From assembly GCA_964461135.1 (NCBI GenBank), contig CAYWTB010000040.1:1-37372 (forward strand): DNA of 37,372 nt. The letters run 5' to 3'. Positions within the stretch are counted from its first letter, which is position 1. Every line of letters begins with the position of its first letter. Of this stretch, positions 1-7,524 are shown piece by piece. The notes beneath the pieces are model-generated. The model did not search any database. It was not told where the DNA came from and saw nothing but the letters and a program-made list of their open reading frames with translations. Origin of the DNA: RQOF01 sp964461135. Lineage in GTDB: Bacteria > Calditrichota > Calditrichia > RBG-13-44-9. A program made the translations under genes and the position numbers.

Positions 1-517
1 ACATTCTACTACAAACGCCAGGAGATTCATAACTTTTTACGACTTCAGGTTAGTATAACCGTTAGCTCCAGGATTTAAATGACTTATTCCTTTTCTGGAG
101 AGTGGGTGGTGTGATATAATCCCGCCATTCGATCAACAGTGGTAAATAAAAAAACGTTTATTTCTGAAGTACCCGGGAAAAAGGGGCTTTTCGCCGGGAC
201 CGCCTATCACAAGCTGATTCATGGGGTGGTCTATAATATCAGGACACGTTACTTGGTAGATTCCTATCCATACCTTCAGGCGGTTTATTTCCGCCGCCCG
301 CTAATACTTACCGGAATATAGTTTTAGACGGTTCACCCGAAACCACCACTGCCAATTTCACGAAGGTGTGACGGGGCCATTAGTAAAAATGACCGGAATC
401 TGACCAAAGTTACCTTTCTTTTTCCGACGGGCCGGTTGAAAGAATACGCCTCAATGCATGCCTTACTTTTTGATTTTTTTATTTTCTCCTGTATTGTATA
501 TTTCTTGAAAAAAATCA
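1..517. other. Left-edge region without a confident gene
   Basis: No recognisable protein is encoded here. A 60-codon GTG-initiated frame at 139-321 (+) has no ribosome binding site and no family resemblance. A minus-strand ATG at 28-30 opens ten codons that run off the left edge, too short to judge. There is a TATAAT-like box near 114-119 without a convincing -35 partner. A small GC hairpin (GGCGG, loop TTTATTT, CCGCC) lies near 279-295 but is not followed by a T-tract. The region probably carries the promoter for the symporter at 518. Confidence 0.4.
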
Positions 518-1969
518 ATGGAAGATACCGAACGTTTCTCATCACGCTGGGCTTTGTTATTTGCCGCCATGGCCATGGCCATAGGCGCCGGAAACATTTG
601 GAGGTTTCCCCGGCTGGCCGGTCAGTATGGCGGAGCTTTCCTTATTCCATGGATGATATTCCTTATTCTCTGGTCTATTCCGCTTTTATTGGTTGAATTT
701 TCGCTGGGAAGAAATACCAGAAAAGGGGTAATCGGGTCATTTATGCAGTTTATGGGACCGGGTTACGGCTGGATGGGCGGATTTGTGGCTTTGTGTACCA
801 TGGCGATAATGTTCTATTATTCGGTGGTTACCGGCTGGGCTTTTCGTTATTTTCTGGTTTCTGTAACCGGACAGTTAGGGGGTGTTAATCATCAGGCTTA
901 TTGGAATAGTTTTGTATCAGGTTTTCAACCGATAATATTTCATCTGCTGGCCCTTTCCATTGGCAGTTTCGTGATTTACCATGGAATCACCAGAGGACTG
1001 GAGAGGGCAAACCGGATTCTTCTTCCTTCTCTGCTGGTGATGTTATTAATAGGAATATTGCGTTCCCTTACCCTTCCCAATGCAACGGTTGGTTTGAATT
1101 ATTTTTTCAGCATCCGTACGGAATACCTTCTGGATTACAGAGTCTGGCTGGAGGGCCTTTCACAATCCGCCTGGTCCACCGGTGCTGGCTGGGGACTAAT
1201 TCTGACGTATTCTGTTTACATGAGAGAAAAAGAAGATATTGTTTTAAATTCTTTCATCACCGGATTCGGGAACAATTCTGCTTCTATTCTCGCGGGATTG
1301 GCAATTATTCCGGCGATTTTTTCCCTCACCCCATCACTGGCGGAAGCCGAAGCGGCACTGCGGGCGGGCAATGACGGCCTCAGTTTTATAGTAATTCCGC
1401 AGCTTTTCAGTAAAATGCCGGCATCTTCCTTTTTCTCAGCGGTTTTTTTTCTGGGTCTTTTTTTTGCAGCATTGAGCTCGCTGATCTCGATGCTGGAACT
1501 CTCTACGCGCATTCTGATGGATTTTGGGCTTCCCCGCAGACGGGCCCTGCCTTATGTGGCCCTGCTAACCGCGTTGCTTGGTTTGCCTTCGGCCCTCTAT
1601 TATAAATTTTTTCAGAATCAGGACTGGGTATGGGGTCTGGGTCTCATAATTAGCGGGTCTTTCTTCGCTATTGGGGTTATACGTTTCGGAGTTGGAAAAT
1701 TCCGTAAACAGTATATAAATGTTGTGCAGGGTGATATGCGTGCCGGCCTCTGGTTTAATTATGTAATTAAATACCTGATTCCACTGGAAGCTCTGCTGCT
1801 TATCTCCTGGTGGTTTTTTCAATCCATTGGTTGGAATCCGCATGGCTGGTATAACCCTTTTCAGACCGATTCACTGGGAACCTGCATTTTTCAGTGGATG
1901 CTGGTAATTGCACTATTGCTGGTTCTCAACCGGGTTGTTGTAAAAAAAATGAGGAAAGGGAACGGTTAA
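518..1969 (+). CDS. Sodium-dependent NSS/SNF family transporter
   Basis: A 483-residue integral membrane protein of the neurotransmitter:sodium symporter family, expected to use the sodium gradient to import an amino acid or related amine across the inner membrane. The family signature is in the first membrane segment (GAGNIWRFPRLAGQYGGAF, about residues 23-41), with the sodium- and substrate-binding unwound helix GAGN; IPLLLVEFSLGR follows near residue 60. About twelve hydrophobic segments fit the family's usual size. The start at 518 places this helix at the normal distance from the N-terminus; no strong ribosome binding site is visible. A 33-codon gene begins one base after the stop and looks like the small MetS-type subunit, so the pair resembles bacterial MetP/MetS methionine-alanine importers. 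The substrate itself cannot be read from the sequence. Confidence 0.93.
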   Translation: MEDTERFSSRWALLFAAMAMAIGAGNIWRFPRLAGQYGGAFLIPWMIFLILWSIPLLLVEFSLGRNTRKGVIGSFMQFMGPGYGWMGGFVALCTMAIMFYYSVVTGWAFRYFLVSVTGQLGGVNHQAYWNSFVSGFQPIIFHLLALSIGSFVIYHGITRGLERANRILLPSLLVMLLIGILRSLTLPNATVGLNYFFSIRTEYLLDYRVWLEGLSQSAWSTGAGWGLILTYSVYMREKEDIVLNSFITGFGNNSASILAGLAIIPAIFSLTPSLAEAEAALRAGNDGLSFIVIPQLFSKMPASSFFSAVFFLGLFFAALSSLISMLELSTRILMDFGLPRRRALPYVALLTALLGLPSALYYKFFQNQDWVWGLGLIISGSFFAIGVIRFGVGKFRKQYINVVQGDMRAGLWFNYVIKYLIPLEALLLISWWFFQSIGWNPHGWYNPFQTDSLGTCIFQWMLVIALLLVLNRVVVKKMRKGNG

Positions 1970-1970
1970 A

Positions 1971-2072
1971 ATGGAAACAACGGCCGTTATCATGATGATT
2001 ATTACATTAACGATTGTATGGGGAGGTTTATTTTATTTTATTAGAAAAGCGTTTGATAAAGAGAAATCGTAG
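1971..2072 (+). CDS. MetS-like small subunit of NSS transporter (33 aa)
   Basis: A very short gene beginning one base after the symporter stop codon, so almost certainly co-translated with it. The 33-residue product has an acidic N-terminus (METTA), one hydrophobic helix (VIMMIITLTIVWGGLFYFI) and a charged C-terminal tail (RKAFDKEKS). Size, single helix with a Trp-Gly-Gly near its end, charged tail and position match the methionine/alanine importer small subunit MetS, which in Corynebacterium is needed for activity of the NSS transporter MetP. Assignment rests on context and architecture, since a peptide this short offers little sequence signal. Confidence 0.75.
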   Translation: METTAVIMMIITLTIVWGGLFYFIRKAFDKEKS

Positions 2073-2101
2073 TAATAATTATTATTTTTTTCGAGTATTT
2101 C

Positions 2102-3100
2102 ATGAATTATTATCAGCAGGTTCTTAAAGATATTCAGGAATCGCACATTAAATCTGTGTATCTTTTTTTTGGCGAGGAAATACTCCTTGCGGATGATCTC
2201 ATAAAGCGAATTAAGTCAACATTTCTGGGACAGCCCGAGGCGGAATTGAACTATTTTGTTCGGTATGCCTCAGACAATGGTGCGGATGAATTAATTGCCC
2301 TGAATTCGGGATTGGGCTTATTTTCCCACAAGAAACTTATTATTCTGAAGGAAGCTGATCTTTTGAAACAGAAGGATCTGGATCGCCTGTCCTCAGTATT
2401 TAAAAAACCGGCCCCTGAGATTTGCCTGGTGATGCAGACAAACATTTCAAGCCTGTTTCAGACCCGCTTAAAAAAAATTGAGAACCAGATAACTACCGTT
2501 AACCTTCTTTCGTTACGGCCTGATGAACTTCAGAAATTCGTGCGGGAAGAATTCGAAAAATATAGTCAGGAGATTACCCCGGATGCTGTAGATGTGTTGT
2601 TGTTCATGGTGGGTCATCAGCTGTCAGATCTCACGAGTCAGATCAATAATATTGCAAACTATTATGCTGATCGGAAGACCATTACCGGTGAGATGGTTGA
2701 ACAGATAGCCGGCGTTTATGTGACGCAGGATGTATTCGAATTAAGCCGTCTCATCGGGGAGAAAAATCCTGAAAAAGCTATATTTATAATGGGTAATCTG
2801 TTGCAGAGCGGCGTCTCCCCACAGCACATTTTATATCAGCTGTACCGTCATTTCTCAATACTGTTTCGGATTCAAGGCTATGCAAGAAGTGGAATTAACC
2901 GCAGCGAAACACTGGCCCGTGAATTAAAAATATATCCCAAATATATGGGCGAATACCACAAACAAAGCAAACTGTGGAATCTAAGCCAGCTGAAGACGGT
3001 TTTTAATTATCTTCATGAAGCGGATAGGAAGTTGAAAAATAATACTTTAGAACCCCAAATAGTCCTTGACATGTTAAGTCTTAAAATTTTAAATTGTTAA
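2102..3100 (+). CDS. holA: DNA polymerase III subunit delta
   Basis: A 332-residue protein matching the clamp-loader delta subunit, which opens the beta sliding clamp during replication. The N-terminus (SVYLFFGEEILLADDLIKRI, about residues 18-37) is the typical HolA start, where a phosphate-loop-like strand has lost ATPase residues. Central helices around DLTSQINNI and the C-terminal collar-like stretch SPQHILYQLYRHFSILFRI (about residues 238-256) are also characteristic. Length is normal for the family. No clear Shine-Dalgarno precedes the ATG, as for many genes here. The gene follows the symporter pair by 29 bases, and its last codons contain a probable promoter for the sigma-factor operon downstream. 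Confidence 0.9.
   Translation: MNYYQQVLKDIQESHIKSVYLFFGEEILLADDLIKRIKSTFLGQPEAELNYFVRYASDNGADELIALNSGLGLFSHKKLIILKEADLLKQKDLDRLSSVFKKPAPEICLVMQTNISSLFQTRLKKIENQITTVNLLSLRPDELQKFVREEFEKYSQEITPDAVDVLLFMVGHQLSDLTSQINNIANYYADRKTITGEMVEQIAGVYVTQDVFELSRLIGEKNPEKAIFIMGNLLQSGVSPQHILYQLYRHFSILFRIQGYARSGINRSETLARELKIYPKYMGEYHKQSKLWNLSQLKTVFNYLHEADRKLKNNTLEPQIVLDMLSLKILNC
3066..3094 (+). promoter_or_regulatory. Possible housekeeping promoter inside the holA 3' end
   Basis: TTGACA (3066-3071) is followed after 17 bases by TTAAAT (3089-3094). The -35 is a perfect sigma-70 hexamer and the -10 matches four of six bases. It lies in the last codons of holA and points into the ECF sigma operon, so it could give basal expression. 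The call is by consensus only, and promoters in this lineage may differ. Confidence 0.4.
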
Positions 3101-3110
3101 GAAATTATTG

Positions 3111-3135
3111 GGAACCTGAAATGAATCATAACGTT
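3111..3135 (+). promoter_or_regulatory. ECF-type promoter for the sigma/anti-sigma operon
   Basis: GGAAC (3111-3115), a 16-base spacer, and CGTT (3132-3135) reproduce the classic ECF-sigma promoter pattern GGAAC-N16-CGTT. The ATG of the ECF sigma gene is 17 bases beyond the -10 element, so transcription would start about ten bases before the gene. The placement directly before a sigma gene suggests autoregulation. Confidence 0.65.
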
Positions 3136-3152
3136 AAAAATTCGGTCTTTAA

Positions 3153-3767
3153 ATGATAGCGAAAACCAAAGCGGATAAAAAGTCCAGCATTTCTGATGAA
3201 CAATTGATTGCTCGGTTTCAACTAGGGGACGTTCAAGCTTATGACCTGTTAGTCCGACGATATAAAGACCAGTTGCTAAATTTCGTATATCGTTTTGTAG
3301 GTAATCGGACAGATGCAGAAGATATTGTACAGGAAACATTTTTAAGGGTCTATAAAAATAAGCACATGTATAAGGAGATTGCAAAATTTTCTACCTGGGT
3401 ATATACTATCGCCGGAAATTTAGCAAAAACCGAGCTGCGTCGTCGCAAAAGGCATAAAATTTTTTCAGTCAGTAATTTTGTTAATGAAGAAAGAGATTAT
3501 GATATTCCCGATCGTGAACACAGCCCCGAAAAAAAGGTTGACTCGACCATTCAGGAAGATATCATACAAAAAGCCATCGAAAAACTGCCTCCAAAATTCA
3601 GGGAAGTTATTATCCTCAGAGATATCCAGGGTTTTGCTTATGAAGAAATCAGTCAGATTCTGGATATTCCTCTTGGAACCGTCAAATCGCGTGTAAATAG
3701 AGGTCGCTTGAAATTACAGGAAGATTTAAAATTTCTATATGATAATGAACCAAAAAGCACTGCATAA
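3153..3767 (+). CDS. ECF-family RNA polymerase sigma factor
   Basis: A 204-residue extracytoplasmic-function sigma factor that would redirect RNA polymerase to a dedicated set of promoters. Region 2 spans roughly residues 40-100, with the core-binding and -10 recognition stretch NRTDAEDIVQETFLRVYKN followed by FSTWVYTIAGNLA. Region 4, about residues 140-195, holds the helix-turn-helix PLGTVKSRVNRGRLKLQEDL that reads the -35 element. There is no extra C-terminal domain. The gene overlaps or nearly touches the downstream zinc-finger anti-sigma gene, the usual arrangement for a membrane-signalled stress sigma. A GGAAC-N16-CGTT promoter lies just upstream. The regulon and the inducing signal are unknown. 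Confidence 0.92.
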   Translation: MIAKTKADKKSSISDEQLIARFQLGDVQAYDLLVRRYKDQLLNFVYRFVGNRTDAEDIVQETFLRVYKNKHMYKEIAKFSTWVYTIAGNLAKTELRRRKRHKIFSVSNFVNEERDYDIPDREHSPEKKVDSTIQEDIIQKAIEKLPPKFREVIILRDIQGFAYEEISQILDIPLGTVKSRVNRGRLKLQEDLKFLYDNEPKSTA

Positions 3768-3786
3768 ACTGAAGAAAGGATTGCCT

Positions 3787-4317
3787 ATGCCGGATTGTGA
3801 CAAACTTAAAACATCTTTTTCGGATTTTCTCGACGGTGAAATTCCCCTTGAACAGAGAAAACAACTTGAACAACATTTTTCCCATTGTCCCTATTGCCAT
3901 GAAATCTTCCGCCAGATGCGCATTATACAGCAAAGTTTAAAAAAGCTGCCTCATATAAGAACTACACCGGATTTTGAAAAAAGACTCCATCAGCAAATCT
4001 TTAATTCCGGCGCCAAAAATTTTTTAGTTCCTCCAATTCTTCATAGCTGGAAATTACCGGCAATGGGTTCTGCTATTGTGCTGGCTACCGTAGGATTATT
4101 TTTGGTGCTGGATAACTCCTCCGATCAAAATAATTCCACCTTTCGCAATGTTGATAGCCAGCTTAACACTGCCGCTCCGCAGTTCCCGGTAAACAAATCT
4201 ACCCCTGCGCAGGCAGCCGGTTCTGAAAACAGTTCAACGCGTATTCAATCAGCAACCCCGGCGGATTCAACACTCATCAACACCGAAGGTGTGCAACAAG
4301 TCGGAAACTCCAAATAA
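3787..4317 (+). CDS. Membrane-bound zinc-finger anti-sigma factor
   Basis: A probable anti-sigma factor for the ECF sigma encoded immediately upstream. The start at 3787 has a good ribosome binding site (GAAAGGA, 7 bases upstream); an earlier in-frame ATG at 3739 would overlap the sigma gene. From 3787 the product is 176 residues. The N-terminal anti-sigma domain has the zinc site of the zf-HC2 type: Cys4, then His30-x3-Cys34-x2-Cys37. A single membrane helix follows at about residues 91-109. The C-terminal part is Ser/Thr/Gln-rich, lies outside the cytoplasm and has no recognised sensor domain. The expected action is to hold the sigma factor at the membrane until proteolysis or redox change at the zinc site releases it. 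Confidence 0.85.
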   Translation: MPDCDKLKTSFSDFLDGEIPLEQRKQLEQHFSHCPYCHEIFRQMRIIQQSLKKLPHIRTTPDFEKRLHQQIFNSGAKNFLVPPILHSWKLPAMGSAIVLATVGLFLVLDNSSDQNNSTFRNVDSQLNTAAPQFPVNKSTPAQAAGSENSSTRIQSATPADSTLINTEGVQQVGNSK

Positions 4318-4425
4318 TATCACGGGAATTGTTCTTATCCTGTGCTTTGAAAGTTTGGGAAAATGGACTGGCAATATGTTGTGAAATTTTCTAAATTTCA
4401 ACACATTAAATATTAGTCCGTTTCC

Positions 4426-6192
4426 ATGTTCAAAGATATTTTCCAGTCACTTTCCAATAAACAAAATTATCTTGCCATTCTTGTGGGAGTGGTTCTGTTA
4501 TTCGTTTTTGCACTCCTTCCTCAATCTTTAACCTGGATTTTCATTAAGGTTGTATTCTTCCTGGCATTGATATCCTTTATTATTTTGCAGTATCAGGGGA
4601 TTCCGGATGATGAAAATCTTGAGGATGAACTTGAACAGGACTTCGAGGAATTAGGCAATAACCGGCATGACTGGTTGCAGATTGAAAATGATCAGGACGT
4701 GGAGGAGCTTTTTCAGCAATTCCTGGAAAATACCATTTCCCTCATTAAAAAAGTTTTGGTATCTAATACTGTGATCCTTCTGTTTGCCAATTATAAAAAG
4801 AAAGAATTTACAGTTCGGCACCGCATCAGCGATTCTCCCAATTCCATAAATCCTCAGAACGCGATCGATATTTATAAAGGACTACCCAGCCTGGTATTGC
4901 GTAACCGAACTCCCCTTATTGAAAATCATTTACCTGGTGGGCCGGAGATTCTGCCGTATTATAAATCAGGTGAAAACCCGTCACGCTCCTTTGCCGCCGT
5001 GCCCGTGTATTATAAAGAGGTCATCATAGGTGTTCTTTGCGCAGACAGCGGGGTTGAGGAAGCTTACAGCAATGAAGATCTGGAAATTCTGAAACATTTC
5101 GGACAGCTGATAACCGTCCAATTATTTGGCAGCAATAAACTTTATGAATATGAATCCGAAAACTGGCTGGCGAATATCCTTTTTGATGTCAGCCAACAGA
5201 TGAACCGGGTTCAGTCGGTGGATGAACTATGGAATTACCTGCTGCAGAAATTGCCGGAAATTATTCATTGTGACCGCATTTCTATTTCACGCAAACTAAA
5301 TGAAAAACAGGGGCAGATTATTGCACTGCAGGGAGGGACAGGGAATCTGAAACCGGGACGCCTGTTCTCACTGAGTGAAGGAATCGTTGGATGGGTCATG
5401 CGAAAAAATCAGACCCTGCTGGTTGATGATTTCGCCAGTAAAGAAAATTATGTGCCCCGCTTCGGAGCGAACGAGACACCTTCAAGGCAATATTTATCTC
5501 TGCTGGCACTGCCCATAGCAGTGGATAAAAAAATAATTGCTGTTCTGTGCCTGGAAAGTTACCGTCTCAGAAATTTTAAGGAACAGCATAAAAGAATTTT
5601 ACAGACTATCTGTAATCAGGCAGCCAATATGTATCTGACCACCCAGACCCTTGACCGTTTAAAATCAATGAATTACAGGGACATGGACACCAAACTGGAA
5701 AATCTGAATGCCTTTAAATTTATCTTTCCCAAGGAACTGAAAAAATCATCCAGGATGGATTATCAGATGAATCTGTTGTTTATGAGGCTTTATTTTCAGT
5801 TGAAAGAAGATGATCATGAGATTCATGTAAAAACCTTGAATGAATTTTTATCTTTAGTATTGCCTAATCTGCCTGAATCTGATTATATTTTCCGGCTTTA
5901 TCCTGAGACTTTTGTAGTGCTCTGCGCACCTTCCAATGAACAGGGAGCACGGAGTGTGGCGGACAAAATTATGAATAAGATTATAGAAAAGAAGATCTGG
6001 GCAGAAGGACAGGTTTTTGATTTTTACGTGAACCTGGGAATCGTGCCGGCTTCATTTCTCATCGAGGATGTCAACCAGATTATTCAGCTGGGAGACGCCT
6101 CTATAAAGCAATCCAGACTGCGGGGTCCCAACAAGGTGACGGTATATCAGGAATTGCAGGAAGATGAGGCCGGGAGAATACAGAATGAATAA
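4426..6192 (+). CDS. Membrane GAF-GAF protein with degenerate GGDEF domain
   Basis: A 588-residue signalling-type protein. Two hydrophobic helices lie at about residues 16-60, followed by an acidic linker. Two GAF domains follow, about 90-235 and 245-410, the second with the typical GIVGWVMRKNQTLLVDD stretch. The last 160 residues align in outline with a GGDEF diguanylate cyclase domain (FRLYPETFVVLCAP where the active-site GGDEF loop should be, then a VNLGIV strand and a QSRLRGPNKVTVY ending). The catalytic loop reads YPETF and the upstream metal-binding Asp region is absent, so cyclic-di-GMP synthesis is not expected. It may bind a ligand or partner only. It lies 108 bases after the anti-sigma gene, with a possible separate promoter. 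Confidence 0.75.
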   Translation: MFKDIFQSLSNKQNYLAILVGVVLLFVFALLPQSLTWIFIKVVFFLALISFIILQYQGIPDDENLEDELEQDFEELGNNRHDWLQIENDQDVEELFQQFLENTISLIKKVLVSNTVILLFANYKKKEFTVRHRISDSPNSINPQNAIDIYKGLPSLVLRNRTPLIENHLPGGPEILPYYKSGENPSRSFAAVPVYYKEVIIGVLCADSGVEEAYSNEDLEILKHFGQLITVQLFGSNKLYEYESENWLANILFDVSQQMNRVQSVDELWNYLLQKLPEIIHCDRISISRKLNEKQGQIIALQGGTGNLKPGRLFSLSEGIVGWVMRKNQTLLVDDFASKENYVPRFGANETPSRQYLSLLALPIAVDKKIIAVLCLESYRLRNFKEQHKRILQTICNQAANMYLTTQTLDRLKSMNYRDMDTKLENLNAFKFIFPKELKKSSRMDYQMNLLFMRLYFQLKEDDHEIHVKTLNEFLSLVLPNLPESDYIFRLYPETFVVLCAPSNEQGARSVADKIMNKIIEKKIWAEGQVFDFYVNLGIVPASFLIEDVNQIIQLGDASIKQSRLRGPNKVTVYQELQEDEAGRIQNE

Positions 6193-6264
6193 TCATAATT
6201 GAAACTATTTATATGTTTGAACATTCAAAAGCCATTGAACAGGAAAATTAGCAGGAGATGAATT

Positions 6265-6459
6265 ATGGCAAAGAAACAGGATTTTGCGTCTAAGGTTGCT
6301 AAAGCTCAACGGACATTATTAAGTTGCCCGGTATGTGGGGATGTGTATAGCTTTGTAAAAAAAGAAAAAGCGTATTTTTCGGAAGAATCTCAAAGCTGGA
6401 AATACGAAATTAAAAATTATAAAGCCTGCAAATGCAACGAGAAAGAAGTATACGCGTAG
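6265..6459 (+). CDS. Small Cys-rich (putative zinc-binding) protein
   Basis: A 64-residue basic protein with a strong ribosome binding site (AGGAGA, 9 bases before the ATG) and a strong terminator just downstream, so it is a real gene. Cys21-x2-Cys24 (CPVCGD) and Cys55-x-Cys57 (CKC) could bind one zinc ion in a ribbon-like fold; the second knuckle has one residue between cysteines rather than two. The Lys-rich N-terminus (MAKKQDFASKVAKAQ) suggests nucleic-acid or ribosome contact. I do not recognise a named family. Confidence 0.7.
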   Translation: MAKKQDFASKVAKAQRTLLSCPVCGDVYSFVKKEKAYFSEESQSWKYEIKNYKACKCNEKEVYA

Positions 6460-6477
6460 TTTTTAAAAACAGTATAG

Positions 6478-6512
6478 AAAAGCCCGGTTTCCATGAGATG
6501 CCGGGCTTTTTT
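6478..6512 (+). terminator. Rho-independent terminator
   Basis: A perfect 10-bp stem (AAAAGCCCGG, 6478-6487, with CCGGGCTTTT, 6501-6510), a 13-base loop and a T-run to 6512. It sits 18 bases after the small Cys-rich gene and ends the plus-strand block. Confidence 0.88.
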
Positions 6513-6854
6513 ATTTCATTCTGCTTTATAATGTGACTATATGGGGACACTTCTCATTCAATTTCTGCTTTCTAAAATTGAAAGATACCCGGATAATTAT
6601 TAATTTTTGGTAGCCTGCTTACACCTGCAGCTATCTTTTTTATCTTTTTCTGTGAAGGCTGAAAAGCCGGAACGGTCTGCCGGCAAAAATACCTGGCTCT
6701 TGACAGGGATTTAAGAAGGAATGTTACACGGTTGCATCTTTACCTTTTATTGAGAAATGAATAGAACAAAGATTCCTCCCGGATCCGAATTTTATTCGCC
6801 TGGGATATTAACCCGGGTAATCCGTTTTTTGTTGATTTAATATTTCAGAAGGTG
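6513..6854. other. Intergenic region between convergent genes
   Basis: 342 bases between a plus-strand terminator and the 3' end of the minus-strand phosphoesterase. No open frame of useful length is present. A TTGACA at 6700-6705 has no -10 partner at the right distance. Small GC hairpins occur (GCCGG...CCGGC near 6665-6683, CCTGGG...CCCGGG near 6798-6816), none with a clear T-tract on the minus strand. I see nothing that can be named here. Confidence 0.5.
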
Positions 6855-7331
6855 CTAAAGCGTAACTATTTCCGCATTTCGGACAGATCCATTTTCAATA
6901 TTTGCGACGATGACCGACGCTGGGAGACCACCGCGCGGAGTTCCGGCACTGCCGGGATTCAAGAACAGGCTTTTTTCAAGCCGGTGTATGATTGCCCGGT
7001 GAGTATGACCAAATATTATCACATCAGGAAAGTGTGGTAACTCATGTTGCCTTAATTTCCAGTAAAAACGGTTCATCTGGCCGATGTTGTGTTGCATCAG
7101 GATATATAATCCCTCCAGCTCCAGAGATACCTTGGAAGGAAGTATCGACGCTAGGGAGTAAAGGTCCGTGTTACCATAAACGGCATGAACCGGGGCAATA
7201 GCGGTTAACATCTTCAGGATGGCCGATTCACCGATGTCACCTGCATGGAATATTAAATCCACTTTGTGGAAAACGCTGTAAATATTTCCCGGCAATTTAT
7301 TATGTGTATCTGATAATATTCCGAGTTTCAT
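6855..7331 (-). CDS. YfcE/MJ0936-type metallophosphoesterase
   Basis: A 158-residue calcineurin-like phosphoesterase of the small single-domain YfcE/MJ0936 family, which hydrolyses phosphodiesters with two divalent metals. The metal ligands are in order: Asp8-x-His10 (LSDTHN), the Asp of HAGDIG, the Asn of YGNTD, a His in LMQHNIG, and GHTH near residue 108, followed by the conserved NPGSAGTPR loop. The fourth motif reads QHN instead of the usual THG, but the His itself is kept. Length is normal. It is transcribed divergently from the YhaM-like gene, with about 190 bases between the two start codons. The natural substrate is unknown. Confidence 0.88.
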   Translation of the reverse strand: MKLGILSDTHNKLPGNIYSVFHKVDLIFHAGDIGESAILKMLTAIAPVHAVYGNTDLYSLASILPSKVSLELEGLYILMQHNIGQMNRFYWKLRQHELPHFPDVIIFGHTHRAIIHRLEKSLFLNPGSAGTPRGGLPASVIVANIENGSVRNAEIVTL

Positions 7332-7524
7332 GTGGAAAATACTTTCTGTAGCTATTTTTTAACCCCTGATCGGCAATTTAGTCAAAGTCCCAAATTAAAA
7401 CAACCAGTGTAAAATGAAACCGCCGGTTAAAATTATCTGGTTTTTCTTTCGCTGATTTTTGTATATTTAGATGAGTTGGAATTACAAAATTATCGAATAA
7501 CATTTTATTATGGGAGGGAGAATC

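Noticed and set aside
139..321. 60-codon GTG frame
   Set aside because: No ribosome binding site, no recognisable domain, and no neighbour coupling.
6700..6730. TTGACA as a promoter between convergent genes
   Set aside because: No -10 hexamer at 16-18 bases and no gene downstream in that direction.
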